Shown piece after piece: positions 37,252-47,212 of a stretch of DNA of 64,000 nucleotides. The position numbers and the translations under genes are program-made. Below the pieces are notes generated by a model. That model was given only the letters and a program-made list of their open reading frames with translations. It had not been told where the DNA came from and did no database searches. This DNA is from Bacteroidota bacterium (GTDB lineage Bacteria > Bacteroidota > Bacteroidia > UKL13-3). Location: contig JAIXWI010000038.1 of the NCBI GenBank assembly GCA_027491355.1, positions 32,322 to 96,321 of the forward strand, read 5' to 3'. The stretch's first letter is position 1; every line of letters starts with the position of its first letter.

Positions 37252-39381
37252 ATGTCAATAAATGCTTCCATACTCGCAAAAACAATCATCAATGAAACGG
37301 GTGCGCATTTGTTTTTAACTGGTAAAGCAGGAACCGGGAAAACCACTTTCTTAAAAGACATTGTTCAAAATTGTAAAAAACATTTTGCTGTATTGGCTCC
37401 TACTGGTGTAGCCGCTATCAATGCAGGAGGTATGACCATCCATTCCTTTTTTCAACTGCCATTGTCGCCTTATATTCAACCTGGTGCAAATGGTGCACTT
37501 TCAAAATTTTTATTGCTCAAGCACCTAAAATACAACGACGAAAAATTGACTTTGTTTCGCAACCTCGAATTGTTAGTTATAGACGAAGCGAGTATGCTCA
37601 GGGCTGATATTTTAGATGCAATAGACGATATACTCAAACATGTTCGGAACAATCCTTTTGTACCCTTTGGGGGTGTTCAACTCGTTTTAATTGGTGATTT
37701 ATTCCAGCTACCTCCTGTGCTAAAAGATACTGAAATGCAACTGATGCAATCTTACTACACAAGCCCATTTTTCTTTGATGCAAAGGTGATGCAGCAGGCC
37801 AATTTCAAAACAATTGAATTGACAACCATTTACCGTCAACAAGACATTGAGTTCATTAACTTGTTGAACAATATCAGAAACAACACGTGTACACAAACTG
37901 AATTTGAAATGCTGCAAAATATGCAGCAAACCTATCAACAAGAGCCTGAAGATGGAACCATCATTTTATGTACCCATAATTTTCAAGCAGATGAAATCAA
38001 TAAAAATGCCTTGCAAAAAATTCCTAGTGAAGCTTTTGTATTTGAAGCAGAATTAACTGGTAATTTCAATGAAAAAAATGCTCCTGCAGACTTAAAACTG
38101 GAACTCAAAAATGGTGCGCAGGTAATGTTTACCAGAAATGACAGTAGCGGTAAAAACCTTTTTTTTAATGGCAAAATTGGAATAGTTAAATCAGTTTTAG
38201 AAAATAAAATTGTCATTGAAACACATGAGGGAAACACTATAGAGGTAAACAAAGAAATTTGGAGCAACCACGAATATTATTACGATGAGGAAACTGAAGA
38301 AGTAGCCAAAAATGAACTCGGTAAATTCACTCAATATCCGCTGCGATTAGCATGGGCTATTACCATTCATAAAAGTCAGGGGCTTACTTTTGACAAAGTA
38401 TGGATACACGCTGGTAAAGCATTTGCACCTGGTCAAGTATATGTTGCACTCAGTAGGTGTAAAAAACTTGAAGGCATACAATTGCTTTCAAACATTTCAC
38501 AAAACCAAGTTTTCTCTGATCCTCAAATTGTAAGGTTCCTGAAATATCAGCCTGGCATTGAAAGCTGGATTGATTCCCTTGAAAATGAAAAACAGCGTTA
38601 TGCCATTGGTAAAATCAATCAAACATTTTATTTAGAAAACCTCAAAGAAAAGCAACGTCATTACGCACACCAACTGGCAACCAAAACCGCTTTCAGCGAA
38701 AGCCTATGGAGACCAGATTGGAAGCAAATGCATAAATGCTTGCATGATTTGCAAGAAATGTCTGATAAACTGAAGCAATTATTAGCAATCAAATTCAAAG
38801 AAGAACCTTTTCCGTTTGATTGGATTGAACAAAAATTAAGAGGTGCAAAACTATATTTTGTTGAACAGCTCAATGAAAATTGCTTGAAAATACTCAAGGG
38901 TTTAAAAAATAAAACCCAAGAACAAAAGAGAGTGAAAGGAGTTCATAAATTGTTAGACCAATTTTACAATGAAGTTCACAACAAACGCAAAAGAATTGCC
39001 GAAATTTCAATTGCAGGAATGGATTTATCCATTACATATGATGAACTTGAAAAACACATCAAACCAGCAAAAGGAGACAGTAAACTGGCAACATTGAGTT
39101 TGGTACAAGCTGGTAAAACCATTGAGGAAATTGCCAAAATCAGAGAGATGACAGTTGGCACCATTGAATCGCATTTGGTAGATTTATGTTTGGCCAATTT
39201 ACTTGACCCTACCTATTACATTTCAGCTTCAGAGATAGAAGAAATAAGCATCGCTACAAACGCCATTCATCCTGAAATCAGCTTAAAAAATATCCATGCA
39301 CAATTGGGTGGTAGATACTCCTATGCTAAAATTAAATTGGCAATGGGTTTGAAAAGTGCAGCTACAAAGCAAAATAGTTAA
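37252..39381 (+). CDS. PIF1-like DNA helicase with C-terminal HTH domain
   Basis: 709 residues. Walker A GKAGTGKTT (24-32), APTGVAAINAGG (motif Ia), Walker B with DEAS (111-114), GDLFQLPPV (motif III), and the C-terminal ITIHKSQGLTFDKVWIHAG plus YVALSRCKK motifs of the RecD/PIF1 superfamily 1B. Residues about 590-690 form a helix-turn-helix module (SLVQAGKTIEEIAKIREMTV) like the RecQ-type HTH_40. SF1B helicases move 5' to 3' on DNA; PIF1 members act on structured DNA and replication forks. The gene stands alone. Confidence 0.92.
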   Translation: MSINASILAKTIINETGAHLFLTGKAGTGKTTFLKDIVQNCKKHFAVLAPTGVAAINAGGMTIHSFFQLPLSPYIQPGANGALSKFLLLKHLKYNDEKLTLFRNLELLVIDEASMLRADILDAIDDILKHVRNNPFVPFGGVQLVLIGDLFQLPPVLKDTEMQLMQSYYTSPFFFDAKVMQQANFKTIELTTIYRQQDIEFINLLNNIRNNTCTQTEFEMLQNMQQTYQQEPEDGTIILCTHNFQADEINKNALQKIPSEAFVFEAELTGNFNEKNAPADLKLELKNGAQVMFTRNDSSGKNLFFNGKIGIVKSVLENKIVIETHEGNTIEVNKEIWSNHEYYYDEETEEVAKNELGKFTQYPLRLAWAITIHKSQGLTFDKVWIHAGKAFAPGQVYVALSRCKKLEGIQLLSNISQNQVFSDPQIVRFLKYQPGIESWIDSLENEKQRYAIGKINQTFYLENLKEKQRHYAHQLATKTAFSESLWRPDWKQMHKCLHDLQEMSDKLKQLLAIKFKEEPFPFDWIEQKLRGAKLYFVEQLNENCLKILKGLKNKTQEQKRVKGVHKLLDQFYNEVHNKRKRIAEISIAGMDLSITYDELEKHIKPAKGDSKLATLSLVQAGKTIEEIAKIREMTVGTIESHLVDLCLANLLDPTYYISASEIEEISIATNAIHPEISLKNIHAQLGGRYSYAKIKLAMGLKSAATKQNS

Positions 39382-39499
39382 TGTTAGCTGAGTTGTTTTG
39401 AATTAAAATTGTTTGTAATTCATTCAAGTACCAAATTTTTGACAAAGTCATTTCCCTTTCTGGCTTGTTAATGGCCTCTTATTTAGCCTAAATTGCAGC

Positions 39500-40135
39500 A
39501 TGTATTTTATTCAAGGAGATGGATTCCCACACCCCAATGAAGCCAATGCTGACGGCTTGTTGGCAATTGGCGGAGACTTAAGTGTACAAACCCTTTTGAA
39601 TGCTTACAGTATGGGAATATTTCCTTGGTTCAACGAAGATGAACCCATTTTATGGTGGCACCCAAATCCAAGGTTGGTATTGTTCCCCAAAGAAATTAAA
39701 GTGAGTAAAAGCATGAAGCAATTGCTCAATAAACAAGTTTATGAATTCAGTGTAAACGAAGATTTTGAATCGGTCATTACGAATTGTAAATCATTGAGAG
39801 AAGAAGCTGGTACTTGGATTGGCAAGGATGTGCTTCAAGCTTATTTAGACTTACACATTGCTGGTTATGCTCACTCCTTTGAGGTGAGAAAATCAGGCAA
39901 ATTGATTGGTGGTTTATATGGAGTAGGTATTGGCAAAGTATTTTTTGGAGAAAGCATGTTCAGTCTTGAAAGCAATGCCAGTAAAGCTGCCTTGATTTAC
40001 TTGTGTTATTTTGCGCTCCAAAATGGCATTGAATTAATAGATTGTCAACAATCAACTACACATTTATTGAGCATGGGAGCTAAAGAAATCAGCAGAAATG
40101 AGTTTCTGGATTTGTTAGAAAAATGGATTGAGTAA
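39500..40135 (+). CDS. aat: Leucyl/phenylalanyl-tRNA--protein transferase
   Basis: 211 residues, normal length. The family hallmarks FPHPNEANADGLLAIGGDLS, YSMGIFPWF and ILWWHPNPRLVL appear in the first 60 residues. Later GGLYGVGIGKVFFGESMFS forms the acyltransferase core. It attaches Leu or Phe to N-terminal Lys/Arg of proteins, making N-degrons for ClpS-ClpAP. It converges with rodA, whose stop lies 12 bases away. Confidence 0.97.
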   Translation: MYFIQGDGFPHPNEANADGLLAIGGDLSVQTLLNAYSMGIFPWFNEDEPILWWHPNPRLVLFPKEIKVSKSMKQLLNKQVYEFSVNEDFESVITNCKSLREEAGTWIGKDVLQAYLDLHIAGYAHSFEVRKSGKLIGGLYGVGIGKVFFGESMFSLESNASKAALIYLCYFALQNGIELIDCQQSTTHLLSMGAKEISRNEFLDLLEKWIE

Positions 40136-40147
40136 ATAGCAGTCAAA

Positions 40148-41419
40148 CTAAAAACTCTTCAATTCATTTACACGGTTTGCATCTAACCTAATAAAAATAA
40201 AAAGTAGAACTGTAAAACTTAACAAAGCTGATCCGCCATAGCTAAAAAATGGGAGTGGGATACCGATTACAGGCATTAAACCCAGGGTCATACCTACATT
40301 GATTAAAAAGTGAAAGAACAATATACTAACTACACTGTATCCATAAATTCTGTTAAATTTTAACCTTTGCCTTTCTGCCATCATCAATAGCCGATACAGT
40401 AAATAAATATACAAGCCAATAAAAATAACCGAACCAAAAAAACCATATTCTTCACCAATTGTACAGAAAATAAAATCTGTACTTTGTTCAGGCACAAACC
40501 TGAATTTATTTTGAGTTCCTTGCAAAAATCCTTTACCCCAAAAACCTCCAGAACCTATGGCAATTTTAGATTGTTGAACATTGTAACCCGCTCCTTTAAT
40601 ATCTACTTCTTTACCTAACAATACATTGATACGGGTTCTTTGGTGTGCTTGCAATACATTCTGAAATACGTAGTCAATACTATTTACTAGAACACCTGCA
40701 AACAAGAGCATTCCCATTGTTATTAAAAACAAAGTCTTTGTTCTTCTTACCATCAATAAAAAAACCAGCGCTACAACCGCCAAACCAATCATGATATAAA
40801 TAGCAGGAATCAGCAAAGCTAAAATTGCTAAAATACCTAACACCAGACCGGCCAATAATATCCAGCCTGGTAAACCCTCACGGTACAATACAAAAACAAA
40901 AGAGAAAAAAACCAAGGTAGAACCTGTTTCATTTTGTAACAAAATGATGGCCATAGGTGCTAAAATTATGGCAGCTGATATATACTGATCTCTTCGTTTT
41001 TTTTCAAAATTTTTATTATACCCACTTAAATATTTAGCCAAAGCCAAAGCGGTACCAAACTTTGCAAATTCAGCTGGCTGCATCCTAAAACCACCAATCT
41101 CAATCCAAGAAGATGAACCTTTTACAGTTGTACCTATTGCCAATACTAGTACCAATAAAAATATAGTAATGGCATAAATGGGGTATGCAAAAGCATAAAA
41201 GAATTTTTCGTCAATCAAGAGTATCAGTAGGCCAATAAAAACAGAAATAAAAATCCATATCAATTGTTTGCCATAATTCATAGAGGTATCCCAAATCATG
41301 GGTTTGCTCTCAACATAAACAGACGCATAAACACTTAACAAACCAATTGTTATGAATAAGAAATAGAGTAACAAGGTAATCCAGTCGATACTACTGGGTT
41401 TGGGTTGCAGTGGTGTCAT
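40148..41419 (-). CDS. rodA: SEDS glycosyltransferase RodA
   Basis: 423 residues, about ten membrane helices. SEDS motifs: GLLSVYASVY near the N-terminus, GGFRMQPAEFAKFGTALALA, the IAIGSGGFWGKGFLQGTQNK loop, PEQSTDFIFCTIGEEYG and IGIPLPFFSYGGSALLS. Polymerises lipid II along the side wall with PBP2. It overlaps mrdA by 29 bases and closes the mre operon, which distinguishes it from FtsW at 20200-21381. Confidence 0.95.
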   Translation of the reverse strand: MTPLQPKPSSIDWITLLLYFLFITIGLLSVYASVYVESKPMIWDTSMNYGKQLIWIFISVFIGLLILLIDEKFFYAFAYPIYAITIFLLVLVLAIGTTVKGSSSWIEIGGFRMQPAEFAKFGTALALAKYLSGYNKNFEKKRRDQYISAAIILAPMAIILLQNETGSTLVFFSFVFVLYREGLPGWILLAGLVLGILAILALLIPAIYIMIGLAVVALVFLLMVRRTKTLFLITMGMLLFAGVLVNSIDYVFQNVLQAHQRTRINVLLGKEVDIKGAGYNVQQSKIAIGSGGFWGKGFLQGTQNKFRFVPEQSTDFIFCTIGEEYGFFGSVIFIGLYIYLLYRLLMMAERQRLKFNRIYGYSVVSILFFHFLINVGMTLGLMPVIGIPLPFFSYGGSALLSFTVLLFIFIRLDANRVNELKSF

Positions 41420-43229
41420 TTCTGTGGTTTAAATTGCCTTTAATCATTCTTTCTTTTAAATCTTTTCTGGTATCGTGTTTACCTGTAAGGTATTGTTCAA
41501 TCATGAGCGATGCAATAGGAGCAGCCCAAGTGGCTCCAAAACCTGCATTCTCAATAACAACTGCAATTGCAATTTTAGGATTTTCTACTGGTGCAAATGC
41601 AAAAAAGATACTGTGGTCTTTGCCATGTGGATTTTGAGCTGTTCCAGTTTTACCAGCTATATTGATACCCGGTATTTTGGCTATGTAAGCTGTACCATGT
41701 TCTACTACATCTTGCATGCCTTCAATGACTACAGGATAATAACTGGTGTCAATGGTAGTCCAATTTTTTGTTTGGTATAAAGGATTGGGATTGCGCTTTC
41801 CTTCAATTCTTCTTACAATATGCGGAGCAATATAATAACCTCTGTTGGCAACGGTAGCAGTTGCGTTGGCCATTTGTAATGGTGTAATACCCAATTCACC
41901 CTGACCTATACCCAATGATATGGTGGTAGTGGCTTGCCATCTAAATCGGCCATAAATTTTGTCATAAAAAGTAGCCTTAGGTAAAAAGCCTGAGCCTTCT
42001 CCATATAAATCAACACCAAGCTTACTACCCAAGCCAAAACTTGCAATGTGTTTATAGAAAACATTGTAAGCATCCTCGGCATGTTTGTACTTAGTATTGT
42101 TGACAATGCTTCTGTAAACTTGACAAAAATAAGCATTACAACTCACTGCAATGGCTGGTCTGAGTGGCAAAGGAGACCCATGTGGATGACAACCTACAAA
42201 CATATAACCATGGTGACAACCATAAGCTGTATGAGGGGACAATACCTTTTCTTGTTGACCCGTTAAAGCCATTAATATTTTAAAAATTGAGCCTGGAGGA
42301 TAAGGAGCAGCAAGGGTTCTATTGAACAATGGTTTCATTGGATCTCGCAACAACTCCATGTATTTTTTACCCCTTTCTCTACCTATTAATAAATTGGGGT
42401 TGTATGATGGACTACTTACCAACGCTAAAATTTCTCCTGTTTTAGGTTCAAGTGCTACCACGCTTCCTGTTTTATTTATCAGTAATTCTTCACCCAATTG
42501 TTGCAAGCGGTAATCAATACTTAGATTGATGTTTTTACCTGCAACTGCTGGGGTATCAAACTCGCCATTTTTATAGCGCCCTTGTGAACGGCTTTTGCTA
42601 TCAACCAATACATAACGGGTACCTTTTTTTCCGCCTAATTCTTTTTCGTATGTCCTTTCAACCCCACTGATGCCTATAAAATCACCCATACGATAATAGC
42701 CATCACTTTTTTCAATGTCTTTATCGGTTACCTCACCAATATAACCCATTACGTGAGCAGCATTGTTGTGTTTGTATTTTCTATCTGTTCTTACTTCAAC
42801 AAAAAAACCATGAAAATCGAACAACCTTTCTTGAAAAGCTGCGTATGTTGGAATGGTGATTTGTCTTTCAAATACGCAAGGTTTCCATGGAGCATATCCC
42901 TTTTGGTGTTTGAGTCTTTCAAACTTTTTAATAAACTCTTCTTTGGTGATGTTAAGTACTTTGCAAAAAGCTAAAGTATCTAAATCTTTTACCTGTTCAG
43001 GCATTACAGAAAGGTCATAAATGGCATCATTGTAAACCAACAATTCTCCATTTCTGTCATAAATCAAACCCCTTGCTGGATAAATGGTTTGTTCCTGCAA
43101 TACATTGTTTTGTGCACTTAAAAAATAGCTGTCATCAATGATTTGTAAATAAAACAGCCTGCATATATAAATGAAAGCAACAACAATGAAAATAATGAGC
43201 AGTGTGTGTTGTTTAAATGTTTTATCCAT
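41391..43229 (-). CDS. mrdA: Penicillin-binding protein 2 (elongasome transpeptidase)
   Basis: 612 residues. Membrane helix (about 8-27), dimerisation domain with YPARGLIYDRNGELL (50-64), transpeptidase motifs SIFK (314-317), SCN (363-365) and KTG (527-529). A Cys/His-rich stretch at about 338-350 (GCHHGYMFVGCHPHG) sits where PBP2 proteins carry a zinc-binding site. It crosslinks side-wall peptidoglycan as the partner of RodA. Overlaps mreD by 8 bases and rodA by 29. Confidence 0.96.
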   Translation of the reverse strand: MDKTFKQHTLLIIFIVVAFIYICRLFYLQIIDDSYFLSAQNNVLQEQTIYPARGLIYDRNGELLVYNDAIYDLSVMPEQVKDLDTLAFCKVLNITKEEFIKKFERLKHQKGYAPWKPCVFERQITIPTYAAFQERLFDFHGFFVEVRTDRKYKHNNAAHVMGYIGEVTDKDIEKSDGYYRMGDFIGISGVERTYEKELGGKKGTRYVLVDSKSRSQGRYKNGEFDTPAVAGKNINLSIDYRLQQLGEELLINKTGSVVALEPKTGEILALVSSPSYNPNLLIGRERGKKYMELLRDPMKPLFNRTLAAPYPPGSIFKILMALTGQQEKVLSPHTAYGCHHGYMFVGCHPHGSPLPLRPAIAVSCNAYFCQVYRSIVNNTKYKHAEDAYNVFYKHIASFGLGSKLGVDLYGEGSGFLPKATFYDKIYGRFRWQATTTISLGIGQGELGITPLQMANATATVANRGYYIAPHIVRRIEGKRNPNPLYQTKNWTTIDTSYYPVVIEGMQDVVEHGTAYIAKIPGINIAGKTGTAQNPHGKDHSIFFAFAPVENPKIAIAVVIENAGFGATWAAPIASLMIEQYLTGKHDTRKDLKERMIKGNLNHRNDTTATQTQ

Positions 43230-43746
43230 TTGTTTTGTTGGCTACCTTATAGAATAAAATTTGCCCAAGTCCAATCAACAGTACACTGAAAATGGTACTC
43301 AACAAAACCCTGAAAAATGTTCGGAAAAACTCACTAAATCCATATACCTCAAAATAGAACAACAACAGGTGGTGAAAAAACAACAACACAAAAGCATAAA
43401 ACAAAAACCAAGCTGGCCCTTTTCTAGATAAAGTAGGACTGATTCTGCTTTCAAAATCTTCTTTGGTGGCAGCAAAGCGTAAAAAATAAATTCTGATATA
43501 ACCCATAAACGTTGTGGCAGCCATATGTAAACCAGGAGTGCTGCTAAAGGTATCCATTGCCATCCCAATCACAAATGAAATGCAAACAACTTGCCAAGGT
43601 TTAGTATTCACAGGCAATGTCAATACAAACAATGGATAAATATACGGATTGATATACGTGTTCAATTCAATGTTATTGACCACCAATAACTGAATGAGCA
43701 GCAAAAGCACAAAGCGCAATAAATATGTCAATAAATCAATGATCAC
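43222..43746 (-). CDS. mreD: Rod shape-determining protein MreD
   Basis: 174 residues with about five membrane helices and little polar sequence. Poorly conserved at sequence level, but place between mreC and mrdA is diagnostic. The IGMAMDTFSSTPGLHMAATT segment matches the conserved MreD signature. It scaffolds MreC, PBP2 and RodA. Overlaps both neighbours (8-11 bases). Confidence 0.9.
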   Translation of the reverse strand: MIIDLLTYLLRFVLLLLIQLLVVNNIELNTYINPYIYPLFVLTLPVNTKPWQVVCISFVIGMAMDTFSSTPGLHMAATTFMGYIRIYFLRFAATKEDFESRISPTLSRKGPAWFLFYAFVLLFFHHLLLFYFEVYGFSEFFRTFFRVLLSTIFSVLLIGLGQILFYKVANKTNG

Positions 43747-44569
43747 CTTTTAGATTGTTTTCAAGATTTTTTTGTTCGTCTTTTAAAATATTTCTGATGA
43801 CATAAACCGTTTTCAGCGTATTGAAATCTGTAAACAAGGCTACATTTAAGGTGTAAAAATTGTCTTCAGCCTCTAAACTTTTTTCTTGAATGGTACCAAT
43901 AGGAATGCCAACTGGGAATAAAGTTGAGTAATTATTGGTGACAATTTCATCACCTATTTCAACAGGAACATGTTTGTTAACGTGCAACAATGAAGAAACT
44001 CTTGGATTGTCTCCATTCCATTCCAAAGAACCAAAGGCACCATTCTTTTTAACCATTGCGGAAATTTTGGTATTAGAGTTCAAAGCTGAACGGATGGTAG
44101 CATAATGTTCTGATACACTGGTAACAATACCAACTACACCATTGCTACCTATCACACCCATATCTGTTTCAATGCCGTGCAAACGACCTTTGTCTATGGT
44201 TATGTAATTGTTTCTTTTATTGATTGAATTGTTCACAATATTAGCAGCAATATATTGGTATTGCTGTTTGTATACTGTATCAACTATTGAACTCAATGTA
44301 AAACCGTTTTGGTAATAGGCATTGAGTTGTTGAGCCCTGAGCCTTGCATTTTCGTACATCAGACTATCGTTGATGCGTCTTAAACTCAAATAATTAGAAG
44401 CGCTGTTTACACTCTCGTAAAACTTAGAAGCCATGCCTCCAGTGTAATTCAAAAAACTGGCTCTTTGGTAATTATTATAGCGATACAAAATCACCAACGA
44501 CATTACCTCTAAAAAAAAGAAGAGGATAAATGTGTAGTATTTGTAAAGAAAAAATATCAGGTTCCTCAT
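43736..44569 (-). CDS. mreC: Rod shape-determining protein MreC
   Basis: 277 residues. Membrane helix (about 10-28), a periplasmic coiled coil (about 58-80), then the beta-rich MreC domain with ITIDKGRLHGIETDMGVIGSNGVVG (read here as ITIDKGRLHGIETDMG then VIGSNGVVG) and SSLLHVNKHVPVEIGDEIV. It lies 16 bases after mreB. It contacts PBP2 and activates elongation. Confidence 0.95.
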   Translation of the reverse strand: MRNLIFFLYKYYTFILFFFLEVMSLVILYRYNNYQRASFLNYTGGMASKFYESVNSASNYLSLRRINDSLMYENARLRAQQLNAYYQNGFTLSSIVDTVYKQQYQYIAANIVNNSINKRNNYITIDKGRLHGIETDMGVIGSNGVVGIVTSVSEHYATIRSALNSNTKISAMVKKNGAFGSLEWNGDNPRVSSLLHVNKHVPVEIGDEIVTNNYSTLFPVGIPIGTIQEKSLEAEDNFYTLNVALFTDFNTLKTVYVIRNILKDEQKNLENNLKGDH

Positions 44570-44585
44570 GCTCGCTTTGGGAGAA

Positions 44586-45608
44586 TCAAGGCATCAAGAA
44601 TTTATAATTTTTAAGATTTTTCAAAGCCATACCTGTGCCTCTTACTACTGCTCTAAGTGGGTCGTCAGCAACATGCACAGGCAGTTTGGTTTTAATGGCA
44701 ATTCGCTTGTCTAAACCTCTTAACAAGGCACCACCACCAGTTAAATACAAGCCGGTTGAATAAATATCTGCTGAAAGTTCAGGAGGTGTTAATTCCAATG
44801 CTCTCAAGATGGCTTCTTCAATTTTAGAAATAGATTTATCTAGTGCTGAAGCAATTTCGCTGTAGGTAACAATAATTTGTTTTGGCACACCTGTCATTAA
44901 ATCCCTGCCACTCACTGCAAAATCTGGTGGGGGATTGTCTAATTCAGGCAGTGCTGAACCTACTTCAATTTTAATTCTTTCTGCAGTTCGCTCACCAACC
45001 AAAAGATTGTGTTGTCTACGCATGAAATCTAAAATATCTTCAGTGAATTCGTCACCAGCTACACGAATAGATTGGTCACAAACAATACCAGCCAATGCAA
45101 TTACTGCAATTTCTGTAGTACCGCCACCAATGTCAATGATCATGTTGCCCATTGGCTCATCTACGTCTATTCCAATACCAATAGCAGCAGCCATAGGTTC
45201 ATGAATTAAATATACTTCTTTAGCACCAGCTCGTTCAGCAGAATCTTTTACCGCTCTTTTTTCAACTTCTGTAATGCCAGATGGAATACAAATAACGATG
45301 CGTTGTTGCGGCTTGATAAATTTATTGGTTTGGGGAATCATTTTGATCATTCCTCTGATCATGTGTTCAGCAGCTTGGAAGTCTGCAATTACACCATCTT
45401 TCAATGGACGAATGGTTTTGATATCCTCATGCACTTTACCCTGCATTTGACGGGCCTGACTTCCTACAGCAATGACATTGCCATCTCTTCTATTAACCGC
45501 AATAATAGATGGTTCATCTACTACTACCTGGTCACGGTGTATGATCAAAGTATTGGCTGTGCCAAGGTCGATTGCTAAATCTTGTGTTAAAAAACTAAAA
45601 ACGCTCAT
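44586..45608 (-). CDS. mreB: Rod shape-determining protein MreB
   Basis: 340 residues, the usual length. Actin-fold motifs: DLAIDLGTANTLI (9-21), MIIDIGGGTTEIAVI (phosphate 2) and YLTGGGALLRGLD (adenosine). An amphipathic N-terminus (MSVFSFLTQDL) likely touches the membrane. It forms filaments that guide wall synthesis along the cylinder, so cells are probably rods. First gene of a five-gene operon with mreC, mreD, mrdA and rodA. Confidence 0.98.
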   Translation of the reverse strand: MSVFSFLTQDLAIDLGTANTLIIHRDQVVVDEPSIIAVNRRDGNVIAVGSQARQMQGKVHEDIKTIRPLKDGVIADFQAAEHMIRGMIKMIPQTNKFIKPQQRIVICIPSGITEVEKRAVKDSAERAGAKEVYLIHEPMAAAIGIGIDVDEPMGNMIIDIGGGTTEIAVIALAGIVCDQSIRVAGDEFTEDILDFMRRQHNLLVGERTAERIKIEVGSALPELDNPPPDFAVSGRDLMTGVPKQIIVTYSEIASALDKSISKIEEAILRALELTPPELSADIYSTGLYLTGGGALLRGLDKRIAIKTKLPVHVADDPLRAVVRGTGMALKNLKNYKFLMP

Positions 45609-45675
45609 GCTCCCTATTCGGTTTGATTATTGCAAATTATACTATTTGTGCTTGAAAGTTAAGGAATTTATTCAA

Positions 45676-47181
45676 TTAATGTTTAAAATGTCTAATTCCT
45701 GTGAAATACATGGCCATATTGTGGTTTTCGCAATACGTAATTGAAGCATCATCTTTAATGGAACCGCCTGGCTGAATCACCTTGTCAATGCCTGCATTGT
45801 GAGCAATTTCAACACAGTCAGGGAAAGGGAAAAAAGCATCACTACTCATGACGGCACCTGTTAAATCAAATTCAAAATTTTTGGCTTTTTCAATGGCTTG
45901 CTTCAAGGCATCTACCCTACTTGTCTGACCGCATCCAATTCCAAGTAATTGCTTGTTCTTAGCCAATACTATCGTGTTTGATTTGGTATGTTTGGCAATG
46001 GTATCTGCAAAAATCAAGTCCTCCAAATCAGAATCATTAACCACATGAGAAGTGACCGGTTTTAATGCTGATTTATCTAATACTACCAAGTCTTTTTGTT
46101 GCTCTAACATGCCATTCAAAGAAGACCTGAACAAGTTTTTGTGTGGCAATGTGCCAATTTGTTTTAAAATAATCCTGTTCTTTTTAGCGCTCAGTTTTGC
46201 AATGGCTTCAGCAGTAAATTCTGGAGCAATGAGTACTTCAAAGAAAATTTTATCTATGGCTTCAGCAGTATCAATTGCAACTGGCCTGTTCAATATCAAA
46301 ATACCTCCGAATGCAGAAACTGGATCTCCCGATAAGGCATCATTCCATGCCTCTAAAATAGTAGCTCTAGATGCAACACCACATGGATTGTTATGCTTAA
46401 TAATGGCAACTGTTGGTTCAGTAAAATCTGCCATTAAATTCATAGCAGCATCAATGTCTAAAATGTTGTTATAGGACAATTCTTTCCCTTGAATTTTGGT
46501 GAACAATTCGTTCAAATTGCCATGAAAAAAACCTTCTTGATGTGGGTTCTCTCCATACCTCAAAACCGATTTATTAGCAGTACCTATTTGCGCTGCAAAA
46601 TATGCAGCAATATGACCATCGTATGATGAACTTGTTTGAAATGCTTTAGCCGCAAAAGCTTTGCGTTGTGCTAAGCTGGTACTGGCTGATTGCGTACTTA
46701 TCATCTGTAAAAATTCAGGGTAATCATTTTTATCGGATACAATGAAACTGTGTTTGAAATTTTTTGCAGCCGCACGAATCAGAGAAATACCACCAATGTC
46801 TATCTTTTCAATAATGGTGGCCTCATCGTTTGTTTGCGCTCTGGTTTCTTCAAACGGGTACAAATCAACCATAACCAAATCAAACAAAGGGATTTCATAT
46901 GCAGCAATTTCCTCCATGTCTTTTGTTTCTTCTCTGCGAGCTAAAATGCCGCCAAAAACTTTTGGATGTAAGGTTTTTACACGTCCTCCCAAAATACTTG
47001 GATATCCGGTTAGTTGTTCTACTGGCACAACTGGTATTCCTAATTGCTCAATAAAGCTTTGGGTACCACCGGTTGAATAAATAACAACTCCATTTTGGTG
47101 AAGGGTTTGTACAATTGGAGCCAATCCATCTTTGTAAAATACTGATATTAAGGCGTTTTTGATTTTTGAGAGCGCTTCCAT
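45676..47181 (-). CDS. purH: Bifunctional AICAR transformylase / IMP cyclohydrolase
   Basis: 501 residues. N-terminal MGS-like cyclohydrolase domain (about 1-125, with YSTGGTQSFIEQLGIPV and LHPKVFGGILARR) and AICAR transformylase domain (about 130-501, with LRYGENPHQEGFFHG and IKHNNPCGVAS, including the Lys-His pair). It performs the last two steps of IMP synthesis. purN lies directly upstream on the same strand, so formyl-folate purine steps are grouped. Confidence 0.97.
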   Translation of the reverse strand: MEALSKIKNALISVFYKDGLAPIVQTLHQNGVVIYSTGGTQSFIEQLGIPVVPVEQLTGYPSILGGRVKTLHPKVFGGILARREETKDMEEIAAYEIPLFDLVMVDLYPFEETRAQTNDEATIIEKIDIGGISLIRAAAKNFKHSFIVSDKNDYPEFLQMISTQSASTSLAQRKAFAAKAFQTSSSYDGHIAAYFAAQIGTANKSVLRYGENPHQEGFFHGNLNELFTKIQGKELSYNNILDIDAAMNLMADFTEPTVAIIKHNNPCGVASRATILEAWNDALSGDPVSAFGGILILNRPVAIDTAEAIDKIFFEVLIAPEFTAEAIAKLSAKKNRIILKQIGTLPHKNLFRSSLNGMLEQQKDLVVLDKSALKPVTSHVVNDSDLEDLIFADTIAKHTKSNTIVLAKNKQLLGIGCGQTSRVDALKQAIEKAKNFEFDLTGAVMSSDAFFPFPDCVEIAHNAGIDKVIQPGGSIKDDASITYCENHNMAMYFTGIRHFKH

Positions 47182-47203
47182 GCGGGCTAATGTTTTAAGC
47201 CCA

Positions 47204-47211
47204 CAAAGTTA
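47204..47211 (-). promoter_or_regulatory. Possible -7 box (TAACTTTG) in the purN-purH gap
   Basis: Read on the minus strand, an exact TAnnTTTG match 22 bases before the purH ATG. A short inverted repeat (GGGCT/AGCCC, about 47185-47202) lies between it and the start. No TTG at the -33 distance, so purH may simply be cotranscribed with purN. Confidence 0.3.
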
Positions 47212-47212
47212 A

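Noticed and set aside
46052..46474. 140-residue antisense open frame over purH
   Set aside because: Shadow frame lying fully inside purH, with no recognisable domain.
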